64,000 nt of DNA, from NCBI GenBank assembly GCA_002698785.1, contig PAAG01000059.1:124001-188000 (forward strand), in the 5' to 3' direction. The stretch is from Verrucomicrobiales bacterium (GTDB taxonomy: Bacteria; Verrucomicrobiota; Verrucomicrobiia; Verrucomicrobiales; DEV007). This document shows, piece by piece, positions 43,556 to 51,557 of the stretch (its first letter is position 1; each line of letters begins with the position of its first letter). The position numbers and the translations under genes are program-made. The notes under the pieces were generated by a model. That model was not told the origin of the DNA and did no database searches. It was given only the letters and a program-made list of their open reading frames with translations.

Positions 43556-44977
43556 TCAAGCTGGCTTCGACCTACGAAGAAATGGCCAAGCAACGATTCC
43601 TAAAATTAAGACAAACACGGTGATACTGAACCACCCGAAGGCCGACTGCCCAATCGCAAGCCCCTTCGCCAGGTTCGTTTCTGCCATGGGTGCAAGGATA
43701 AAACCGAGAACGAAAGGAGCCAGCGGTATGCGGAACCGCTGCATCAGCATCCCGAGGATTCCACAGCCCAACATCACCCAGACATCAAACATACGGTTCG
43801 CAAACGCATACGACCCTACAACGCAAAACGTCAGCACTGCCGGGAGCAGGATCCACTGGGGAATCTCCATTACGCGCCGAATGAGTCCCATTCCAAACCA
43901 CATGAAGACAAACATAGCGACATTGGCGAGGAGGTAACTTCCCGTGATCGTCGTGACAATGTCAGGGCTATTCGCAAAAAGCAAGGGACCCGGCTGCAGT
44001 CCATGAATGACAAACGCGCCGAGAAGAATCGCATCGATTACGCTACCGGGAATCCCAAGTGAAATCAGAGGAACAAGCGCTCCACCGACAGTGGCGTTAT
44101 TCGCCGACTCACTCGCGACGACGGCTGAGTCTGCCCCTGATCCAAATTTATCGCCATCCTTCGCTGAGGCCTTCGCACTGCCGTAGGCTATGAGCGATCC
44201 AATATTTGCCCCTATCCCTGGCAGAACCCCAATAAAGCTCCCAATCAACGAAGATCGAATCAAATTAGCGAGTTGATTCTTCCATTCACGCACTTTCAAA
44301 AACGCTCCGCCATCACCGGAGAGAATCTCCCCTTCTCCGCCTGCCCTGGTAGCGAGTCGAAAAGCTTCAGGCACAGCAAACAGACCAATTAGAACGGGCA
44401 GCTGTTTGAAACCATCACCCAACTCAGTGAGCCCAAACGTCAGTCTCGGCTGACCCGTAGATGGATCCAGTCCAGGCATGGAGAGAAGCATTCCCAGACA
44501 CACGCTGAATAACCCCGCCCACATATCCCCTTTGCTGATTACAACAACCAAAGCCAAGGCAAGAAGAACAAGCGCGAAAAAATCCATCGGCCCCATTCTC
44601 AGCGAAAATGTAGCAATAGGACGTGCTAGCCCTACAAGAATCCCCCACGAAATCAGCCCTCCCACCAATGACGAAAGAATCCCTATGGAAAGGGCTCGTT
44701 TTGCCTCTCCTCTCGCAGCCATCGGATACGCATCCAGCGTAGTCATGATCGAAGATGGTGTTCCCGGAATTCGCAGGAGTGTGGCAGTAATGAGACCGCC
44801 ACTTACTGATCCCACATACATAGACACAAGAAGAGCCAATGCATCATTCGCTTCCATCGCGAACGTGAGCGGAATCGAAAGCGCGATCACCATGGCTCCG
44901 GTAAGACCCGGAATTGCACCCACCACGATTCCAATGAGGGTGCCTAAAGCGACCCAGAGAATAAGGTCAAAACTCAT
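43556..44977 (-). CDS. tctA: Tripartite tricarboxylate transporter, large permease TctA
   Basis: 473 aa, about twelve helices. TctA landmarks: VVGAIPGLTGAMVIALSIPLTF and VGSVSGGLITATLLRIPGTPSSIMTTLDAYPMA early, then IGVLPGIGANIGSLIAYGSAKASAK and LVPLISLGIPGSVIDAILLGAF. Imports a carboxylate or related anion by sodium or proton coupling with TctB and the binding protein TctC. Overlaps the fused TctC-TctB gene by four bases. The following sulfatase probably processes the imported substrate. Confidence 0.93.
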   Translation of the reverse strand: MSFDLILWVALGTLIGIVVGAIPGLTGAMVIALSIPLTFAMEANDALALLVSMYVGSVSGGLITATLLRIPGTPSSIMTTLDAYPMAARGEAKRALSIGILSSLVGGLISWGILVGLARPIATFSLRMGPMDFFALVLLALALVVVISKGDMWAGLFSVCLGMLLSMPGLDPSTGQPRLTFGLTELGDGFKQLPVLIGLFAVPEAFRLATRAGGEGEILSGDGGAFLKVREWKNQLANLIRSSLIGSFIGVLPGIGANIGSLIAYGSAKASAKDGDKFGSGADSAVVASESANNATVGGALVPLISLGIPGSVIDAILLGAFVIHGLQPGPLLFANSPDIVTTITGSYLLANVAMFVFMWFGMGLIRRVMEIPQWILLPAVLTFCVVGSYAFANRMFDVWVMLGCGILGMLMQRFRIPLAPFVLGFILAPMAETNLAKGLAIGQSAFGWFSITVFVLILGIVAWPFLRRSKPA

Positions 44978-46275
44978 GGAAGATCGATCACGAGAACAGA
45001 TTTAAAGAGATAATTCAGCCCTACCCCGAGAACGATACCAATACCAACCGCGATCATTTTCCCACGAACCGACCTAACCAATACAACTCCGCTGATTGCA
45101 GCAAATGCTGAAGTTGAAGCCCAGTATGGCACGCCTCGAACCTGCAGGAGAAAAAGATAAGAAACTAACAGAACCGCCATTACCAATCCCATTCGAGAGA
45201 GCGCTTCCTTTTTCTCGGCCTGTTCAACACTGCGCTTTCCCAAAACCCAGTGCCCAAATCCAAAGACCACACACAGACCCGAGAGAAGAGGCACCAAAGG
45301 CAGTGACTCGGGCTTCGTCCCCGTATCCAGATCCAGCGCAGCCAGTTGTGCATCGGCAGCTTCAACGGATTCAACGAGGGCATCTCCTCGTAATAGAACC
45401 GGCTCGATACCCATTTCGCCGTATCGCTCCTGAACGAACTCTGACTGCATAGACGACTCCAGAATATCAGCCAGCTTATCAATGCGATCTTGCGAAGTCC
45501 CCTTGGGCGCCCACCAATACTGGGTCGTCCCCGTCACCAGATCGTATCCCTGCTCGGTCGCTGTGGGCAGGTCAGGAAACTCGCTATGCCTTTCCGGCGC
45601 TAGATAAACAATCCCTCGCAAACCCTCTGGGCGTTCAGGAGTTTTTCGAAACTCCTTGTATTCCGAAAGCGAGAAGATCGCGAGGTCGATATGCCCCCCC
45701 GCCAGCTTGGAATATCGTTCTGCACCTCCTCCCAAGGGGACAATTTTGAATTCTGCCCCTTCAACGAGATGCTCCAGCAACAAGCCTACAAAGTGACTCG
45801 GGGCACCCAGATTTCCTCCGTAAAGAAGTGTTCCGGGCTTTTCTTTTGCAGCCTTCAAAATCTGATCGAGCGAGGTCCATTGCGAATCTGGCCCCGTGCA
45901 AACCACGGTATGTGCCTGCCCTGTCGATGCAATTGGGACAAAGGCTTCAGGTCCGTATTCCACAGTTCCCGAATAACGAGCCGTCAAAATTCCTTCGTGA
46001 AGATTGAGAATCGTGTAGCCGTCAGGCCGGGCATTCTTGACCCGGCGACTACCAAGAGATCCCCCTACTCCGGGAACATTTACAATGACAAATGGCTCGG
46101 GCGAAACCTGCGATCGCCGAACGCCCTCCTGCACGACTCGGGCCAGAGTATCGCTCGCTCCCCCTGATCCGAAGGGGACTACCACCTTTATCGGTTTTCG
46201 GGGAAAATCACTATCCTGAGCACGACCGGCCGTCAAGACGGCCAGCCACACTGCTATCATCAGAACATATCTCAT
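44974..46275 (-). CDS. Fused TctC-TctB: solute-binding protein joined to small permease subunit
   Basis: 433 aa. Signal peptide (MLIAVWLAVLTAGRAQ-like, residues 1-20). Residues about 24-300 are a Bug/TctC binding protein: DFPRKPIKVVVPFGSGGASDTLARVV, GVGGSLGSRRVKNARPDGYT, GGNLGAPSHFVGLLLE, FPDLPTATEQGYD. Residues about 315-433 contain four or five hydrophobic helices (LVPLLSGLCVVFGFGHWVLG, MGLVMAVLLVSYLFLL, VGIGIVLGVGLNYLFKS) as in TctB. The binding protein would thus be tethered to the membrane complex. Overlaps tctA by four bases. Confidence 0.88.
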   Translation of the reverse strand: MRYVLMIAVWLAVLTAGRAQDSDFPRKPIKVVVPFGSGGASDTLARVVQEGVRRSQVSPEPFVIVNVPGVGGSLGSRRVKNARPDGYTILNLHEGILTARYSGTVEYGPEAFVPIASTGQAHTVVCTGPDSQWTSLDQILKAAKEKPGTLLYGGNLGAPSHFVGLLLEHLVEGAEFKIVPLGGGAERYSKLAGGHIDLAIFSLSEYKEFRKTPERPEGLRGIVYLAPERHSEFPDLPTATEQGYDLVTGTTQYWWAPKGTSQDRIDKLADILESSMQSEFVQERYGEMGIEPVLLRGDALVESVEAADAQLAALDLDTGTKPESLPLVPLLSGLCVVFGFGHWVLGKRSVEQAEKKEALSRMGLVMAVLLVSYLFLLQVRGVPYWASTSAFAAISGVVLVRSVRGKMIAVGIGIVLGVGLNYLFKSVLVIDLP

Positions 46276-46465
46276 TCTTGGGGCACGAGACTATCCAGTG
46301 TCACTCGTGAGGGCAAGTCACCAATACAATCCGAATATCCCAGTTGAGGCGAAATTGGTTTTCATCCTATCCATGGTAGAAAAACGGTTCCGGGTGTATG
46401 ATCAGTATGGAGAGGCATATCTCCCATCACCGAGACAGTTCCTCCATTCCGCAAGGTGACCGCCA

Positions 46466-47314
46466 ATGAAACGAATCAAAATCTTGCACCGCACCTACTA
46501 CAATTTCTCTGAACCAGTTCAGTTGGGGCCGCACGTGCTTAGGCTACGCCCCCGAGAAGGGCACAAGCTACACATCGAATCATCCAATCTGTCCATCACT
46601 CCAGCTTCCAGCCTATTCTGGCAAAGCGACGTTGAGGACAACTCAGTAGCGGTAGCTCACTTTTCAGCCCCCACTTCTCAGTTGGCTATCGAAAGCGAAG
46701 TGATCGTTCAGCAATTCAACGAAAACCCTTTCGACTTTCTCGTTTCCGACTACGCCATCAATTACCCTTTCAACTACAATTCGAACGATTGGCGCCTTCT
46801 GGACCCCTACGCTGAACTCCCGTTGGATCCAGACGGTTCACTCGCTAATTGGACTTCCAGCCTATGGACGCCGGGTCGATCAGTCGAGACAATCCCCCTG
46901 CTTCTGCAAGTCGGGCAACAGATTCAATCTAGTTTTCAATATTTCGTCAGGGAAGAGCCCGGAGTACAATCGCCAAGTGAAACATTGAGTCTAGGCACCG
47001 GCTCTTGCCGTGACTTCGCAAATCTATTTCTCGCTACCGTGCGAAAACTCGGTCTTGCCGCTCGTTTCGTGAGTGGATACTTGGTCACTGGCCCATCCGA
47101 TTTCGACTACGGCGCAACTCATGCCTGGGCAGAGGTCTACGTCCCTGGCGCCGGGTGGAAGGGCTTCGATCCCACCGTCGGTATCATGACAGGTGCTGAC
47201 CACATTCCTGTCGCAGTCGGTAGACTTCCGGAAGAACTCCCTCCCATTGAGGGAACCTATTCAGGTTTCGCCGACTCCAACATGGACGTGGGAGTATGGC
47301 TTACCCCCCTCTGA
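46466..47314 (+). CDS. Transglutaminase-like protein, paralogue 2
   Basis: 282 aa, same organisation as the gene at 26868-27725: BTLCP-type N-domain (LGPHVLRLRPREGH), Cys in GTGSCRDFA, His in ATHAWAEVYVPGAGWKGFDPT and Asp in the same block. Shared blocks such as VIQQFNENP and REEPGVQ show a duplication. No signal peptide. It stands alone between the transporter operon and the VTT gene, without the usual ATP-grasp/alpha-E partners. Function unknown. Confidence 0.88.
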   Translation: MKRIKILHRTYYNFSEPVQLGPHVLRLRPREGHKLHIESSNLSITPASSLFWQSDVEDNSVAVAHFSAPTSQLAIESEVIVQQFNENPFDFLVSDYAINYPFNYNSNDWRLLDPYAELPLDPDGSLANWTSSLWTPGRSVETIPLLLQVGQQIQSSFQYFVREEPGVQSPSETLSLGTGSCRDFANLFLATVRKLGLAARFVSGYLVTGPSDFDYGATHAWAEVYVPGAGWKGFDPTVGIMTGADHIPVAVGRLPEELPPIEGTYSGFADSNMDVGVWLTPL

Positions 47315-47468
47315 TCCTGAAAAGATCTTAGAATAGGCTTTCCCCGACTATCCCTCAATCGGCCGTTTCATTTGTCGAGAATTGAACAGCTTCCAAAGGC
47401 TCCCTCTCAGTAAACGGAATGCTAAAGAATTCAGAAGACCAAGAAAATGCGCGGAAAAACATGCGGCT

Positions 47469-48068
47469 TTACGCGTTAAACCAGAGCGCCACCAGCTTCG
47501 AGATTCCATAGAGAGCTCCAACGATGGAAAGGACGAGCAATCCAGCGAGGAGCTTATTTTTCTGCCAGATATCCGAAGCTTTTTCACCGAATTTCCAGAC
47601 CAGAAACGCCAGTCCGAAATATCGGATACCTCGCGCCATTGAGGCGGCGAGAAGAAACAGAGCGACAGGGTAATTTGTCGCACCTGCGGTCAACATGGCC
47701 AACTGGAATGGAATGGGAGATACTCCCGCCGTAAAAATGGCAACGAACCCATTCCGATGAAACTCCTCTTCGAAATTCCGCGAATTCGAACCTGCCATCC
47801 ATTCTCGTAACGTATTACCAAACGAATCGAGTAAACCGGCCCCGACGCCATAACCAAGCATTGCCCCGGCCAAACACCCAAGGAGAACGACAAATGAAGT
47901 TTTCCACAGCCGCTCCCGATGAGTCAGAAAGTAGGGGATCAGGATTGTCTCAAGCGGTATTGGAACCACGGTGGCTTCGAGGAAGGACGCGAGGAAAAGG
48001 GCCGTGTAGTGGCTACCCTCGCCCTCAATGCGTTCCTCCACGAATGTGCGAATCCGTCCCCTTGCCAT
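47469..48068 (-). CDS. VTT/DedA-like (YqaA-type) membrane protein
   Basis: 199 aa. Contains FLASFLEATVVPIPLETILIPYFL, GCLAGAMLGYGVGAGLL and GVSPIPFQLAMLTAGATNYPVALFLLAASMARGIRYF, the two re-entrant motifs of the VTT (formerly SNARE-associated/DedA) family. The E-A-T-V-V-P-I-P and S-P-I-P-x-x-x-x-M segments are the functional loops. Such proteins help lipid scrambling or undecaprenyl-phosphate flipping. Ten bases downstream of the baeRF gene on the same strand, so possibly co-transcribed. Confidence 0.85.
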   Translation of the reverse strand: MARGRIRTFVEERIEGEGSHYTALFLASFLEATVVPIPLETILIPYFLTHRERLWKTSFVVLLGCLAGAMLGYGVGAGLLDSFGNTLREWMAGSNSRNFEEEFHRNGFVAIFTAGVSPIPFQLAMLTAGATNYPVALFLLAASMARGIRYFGLAFLVWKFGEKASDIWQKNKLLAGLLVLSIVGALYGISKLVALWFNA

Positions 48069-48077
48069 ACAGTTCGA

Positions 48078-49301
48078 TCAGTAACGAAATTGTGCCGCGA
48101 TCTCGCTATCCTCGGGGAGAGCTACATCTTCGGGCAGCGATATGATCCGCGCTCCTGTAGACTCCGCTTTTCTGATTGAGAAGGCCACCAGATCGGTATC
48201 GCTCTCATCCTTCGATCCTGCCGACTCGACTTGGAGACTTTCCATATCGACCTTCCCGTATTTCACGGCACCTTCCTTCGCATACACTGCCTTGATCCGG
48301 CCTTCCAAGCTGGCACGCGCGATCTCTTCAATGTCATCTGATGCCGTCCCGAGAGCAATCTGGTCGGATAGTTCCGAAATCTCCTCCTTGAGTTTCTCCG
48401 CTTCGATTTCGTCGATTCGTTCGCGTATAGAAGCAAACAGCTCGGGAGCTTTCTTGCTCGAAGGATTCAGACTAATCTCTTCCATGCTCAAATTCTCATA
48501 GCGATTCTTCTCGCGGTATCTGGACCTTTCGTGATCCGGTCCCAAAACGATAAGGGGAGTTTTCCTGTCTGGGAGTTCCTGCGGAAGACCTCCAGCTACC
48601 AACTCGAAATAGCGATCTATCTGGCGGTCCTGATTCTCATCGCCGGCACCGCCATGACCATGAAAAGAAACATCTCCCCCACCTGCTCCGGTCGCATTGC
48701 TCTGTGATACGGTGTGGAACTGAAGGCTTTTTTCAGGATCGTCGTATTTCATCGCTTCATCCACACTCGTGGGGATTTGCGATAACATGAGTTCCCGCAC
48801 CCACCACCGACTTGCCTCATAAAGCTTGAGATCACTTAAATCGAGAGCGAGCACGAAATAACGTGACGGGTTCTGCAGGCGCCAGAGTGGAGATAGCATA
48901 GGTGTGCTTCCAACCGACACATTCCCCTTCGGTGAGAAAGGTAAACCCAAGCATACCGGCTCACTTGCCTCGCCCAGGTACACGACCAGCCCAGAATCCT
49001 GACATTGCCAGAACTCAAGAGACTCGTCTTCACAAAGGGACTCCAGTTTCGTGAGTTGTCGATTGAGGTCTCCTGCGCTCTCGTCGTTCGCGCCGAGCAT
49101 TTCTTTCGCCTCTCGGATCGCGTTTTTAAATCGGATTGGGTTCTGTCGGGTCTCGACTCCGGCCTTTTCCATAGGCAGGACAATGGAGACGACAGAATCG
49201 CAGTCCCCGAAAGCCTCATCGATCCTGTTTAGCACGGCCCGGTCTACCGTGCCTATCGTTTCCAAATGTAAGGTTTCTTCTGCAATTGCTTCTGTTGACA
49301 T
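48078..49301 (-). CDS. baeRF family 3-like protein (eRF1/Pelota-related)
   Basis: 407 aa, cytoplasmic. Matches the layout of bacterial archaeo-eukaryotic release-factor homologues: VSIVLPMEKAGVETRQNPIRFKNAI at the start (RNase H-like domain 2 region), FWQCQDSGLVVYL, LYEASRW, FHGHGGAGDE in the loop that replaces GGQ, and a C-terminal L7Ae/eL30-like VAFSIRKAESTGARIISL. Predicted to bind ribosomes or tRNA under stress. Not experimentally understood. Family call is from memory of the motif layout. Confidence 0.78.
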   Translation of the reverse strand: MSTEAIAEETLHLETIGTVDRAVLNRIDEAFGDCDSVVSIVLPMEKAGVETRQNPIRFKNAIREAKEMLGANDESAGDLNRQLTKLESLCEDESLEFWQCQDSGLVVYLGEASEPVCLGLPFSPKGNVSVGSTPMLSPLWRLQNPSRYFVLALDLSDLKLYEASRWWVRELMLSQIPTSVDEAMKYDDPEKSLQFHTVSQSNATGAGGGDVSFHGHGGAGDENQDRQIDRYFELVAGGLPQELPDRKTPLIVLGPDHERSRYREKNRYENLSMEEISLNPSSKKAPELFASIRERIDEIEAEKLKEEISELSDQIALGTASDDIEEIARASLEGRIKAVYAKEGAVKYGKVDMESLQVESAGSKDESDTDLVAFSIRKAESTGARIISLPEDVALPEDSEIAAQFRY

Positions 49302-49463
49302 AATAATACGAGGGTTAATTCACCCGATTACAATTGCATGTGGCATACCAAGGCCCCCGGCCGCTCTATAGCAGGGATCTCAGTCACACCACGCAAGTTT
49401 TCTGATGCAACACGCATTATTTGCCCGCCTGCGGACGTGCAGGCTGCAAGCCAGTCGAAATTC

Positions 49464-50498
49464 TCACTCCCTGAAGACAGGCACCGCCGGTAACTCTTTC
49501 GCCTCTATGTAGTCTCGCGAAACGACCAGGTGGGCGCCATTCGGGACCACCTCTACCTCAAAGGGAGTTTCACCGATCGGTTCTCCATCAATCTCAAGTT
49601 TCAAAGGTGGGTGAGCTTCTACCTTCAAGTGAGAAGCAGACAAGTACTTCAGATCTGGCGAACCAGTAAACCGACCGAATAGAATACGGAATAGAAGCTT
49701 TATGAAACCCCAGGCCGTGTGCGACATGGCAACGGCAAGATCCAACTTTCCATCATGCGGACTCACCGATTTCCCGATTGCAAGGCCGGTTCCATAAATT
49801 TCCCCGATATTGATTACCATCACGGTGTGAGCGAGAAACAAATACTCCTTCTCGTCAGCTTTGATCCTGACCCGAGATCTGCGTAGGTCGAAGAGGTGCC
49901 GGAAACCCGACACAATATACGCGAAGAAGCCTAACTTGTTCTTCATTTCACGATCCGCATCCTGGATCATATTTGCGTCCCATCCCGAACCAGCCACAAT
50001 CGCAAAATAGCGGTCATATTCAGGCAAATACCCAACATCCAGTTTGGCAACCAGGCCTTGTTCCAGCGCCAAGTCGAGCGCATTTTCCAGTTTGGTTGGA
50101 ATTGCCAGCGAGCGAGCGAGAAGATTGGCGGTTCCCATGGGTAATTGCGCCAGGGGAATAGGTTTCGGATTTTTTATCATCCCTGACAAGCCCTCCATAA
50201 TAGTCCCGTCTCCACCACCAACTATCACGAGGTCAAATCCCACTGCCTCTTTCGTCCAGCGAAAAGCATCCCCCTCCCCCTGCGTCTCACGAATTTCGTA
50301 AGTGCGCCCGATTTGATCGAGGTAGGCCACTATCTTCTTCTTGGACTTTTCGTAGTCGAGTTGCCCTGAGACAGGATTCAGAATCAATAAAATCGAGTTC
50401 GACATGTTGGATTGATCCGTTTCAGGGAAATCATTTTGAGAGTTGTTTTCTATTACACGTTTTCCCATAGTTTCGCCATTGGATTTCATCTGGATCAT
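49464..50498 (-). CDS. Diacylglycerol kinase/YegS-type lipid kinase
   Basis: 344 aa from ATG 50498, which overlaps the upstream stop in ATGA; an internal ATG 50405 (MSNSILLILNPVSG) is an alternative, closer to the usual family start. Motifs: ILNPVSG, VIVGGGDGTIMEGLSG (GGDG nucleotide loop), LPMGTANLLARSL, and a late HDGKLDLAV. Phosphorylates diacylglycerol or a sphingoid-like base using ATP. Pairs with the membrane-associated gene at 50495-51301, so lipid metabolism at the membrane is likely. Confidence 0.9.
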   Translation of the reverse strand: MIQMKSNGETMGKRVIENNSQNDFPETDQSNMSNSILLILNPVSGQLDYEKSKKKIVAYLDQIGRTYEIRETQGEGDAFRWTKEAVGFDLVIVGGGDGTIMEGLSGMIKNPKPIPLAQLPMGTANLLARSLAIPTKLENALDLALEQGLVAKLDVGYLPEYDRYFAIVAGSGWDANMIQDADREMKNKLGFFAYIVSGFRHLFDLRRSRVRIKADEKEYLFLAHTVMVINIGEIYGTGLAIGKSVSPHDGKLDLAVAMSHTAWGFIKLLFRILFGRFTGSPDLKYLSASHLKVEAHPPLKLEIDGEPIGETPFEVEVVPNGAHLVVSRDYIEAKELPAVPVFRE

Positions 50499-51301
50499 GA
50501 GACCGAGTTTTCACTCTGGAAAATTTGAGAGGTGCTTTTTTCATCTTTGGAAGATTCCTCCAATTCGTTCTCGAGGTATCTGTCGAAACGCTCATCAAAC
50601 TTCGCCAGGAACTCCTGAACTTCTTTCTGCCGCAGTTGCCGGTTTACAGACTTCTCGCCCTCTTCGACGACTCTCCTGTCTTCACTCGTGAGATCTTCCT
50701 CTCCTACCTCCGGCGAAGACTTGGAGCCCCTAACCAAGTGCTTGGCAAGCCTCTTAACGACCGACTTACTCGATGCAGCCCCTCTCCAGACGGCTTTCAT
50801 TGCTTTCACGAAAACACGTCCATCTGTCCCGTTCATTGCCTTATTGAAAGCGGCCCGTGTGTGAAGTGCCTGCTCTCGGCAGGTATCGGGATCTGAGTAC
50901 CATCCCCTTTCAGCGCAACGTATGACGACTCTCCCGAGCAGATAAGTCTCAGTCATTTCCAATGCCGCACCTCTAACGGCAAAAATAAAGAATATGGTCC
51001 GGAATAACTTTTTGAATATTTTAACGACGAGAGAGCCAGCTAGGCCGATCACGGTAAGGAAACAACCTTTCGAGATACCCGCATAGACAACTTTCATCCT
51101 TCTCGGGTCCGTCAAGACACCATTCTCGCGCAAGACTCGATGCACCATTCCTTTCCTGACCTTCGCCAGGAGAATGTCATCGAGAAATGGAACAGGAACG
51201 AGAGCACATGGCGCACTCAAAACGGTCCCGACTACCGTTGCTCGCGATGAGTATCCATCAGAAGGGACCTGCCGTTCCTGAATATCGAAATTTTTCTCCA
51301 T
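50495..51301 (-). CDS. Membrane-associated hypothetical protein, lipid-kinase partner
   Basis: 268 aa from ATG 51301. A hydrophobic N-terminal part (VVGTVLSAPCALVPVPFLDDILLA and VIGLAGSLVVKIFKKLFRTIFFIFAV) is followed by a charged helical C-terminal half, likely coiled (FLAKFDERFDRYLENELEESSKDEK). No enzyme motif. The stop overlaps the lipid kinase start, so the two are translated together and may form a complex. I do not recognise the family with certainty. Confidence 0.65.
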   Translation of the reverse strand: MEKNFDIQERQVPSDGYSSRATVVGTVLSAPCALVPVPFLDDILLAKVRKGMVHRVLRENGVLTDPRRMKVVYAGISKGCFLTVIGLAGSLVVKIFKKLFRTIFFIFAVRGAALEMTETYLLGRVVIRCAERGWYSDPDTCREQALHTRAAFNKAMNGTDGRVFVKAMKAVWRGAASSKSVVKRLAKHLVRGSKSSPEVGEEDLTSEDRRVVEEGEKSVNRQLRQKEVQEFLAKFDERFDRYLENELEESSKDEKSTSQIFQSENSVS

Positions 51302-51557
51302 ATCTGTTCACTTTTCCTGGAACATCCTTAGTGATTCTCGTCGGAAAACTGTGCATTATGCAATAAATGCAGCCACTTTTGCATCGTGGTAATTGGGCAC
51401 CTTTGCGTCGTCCCCTAGTGACACCAGCGTTCTCGGCGATAACCTGTCCGGTCATTGCCCGAGTCATTGCATGATTACTACCAGATGGAGCATGACCAAC
51501 GGCCACCGAATTCCGGACCTTTACTTTTTTCCGAATTTCCCGGTAATCTTCGATAGA

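Noticed and set aside
46023-46052. GGCCGGGC/GACCCGG hairpin
   Set aside because: It lies inside the TctC coding region (KNARPDGYT), so it is explained by the codons.
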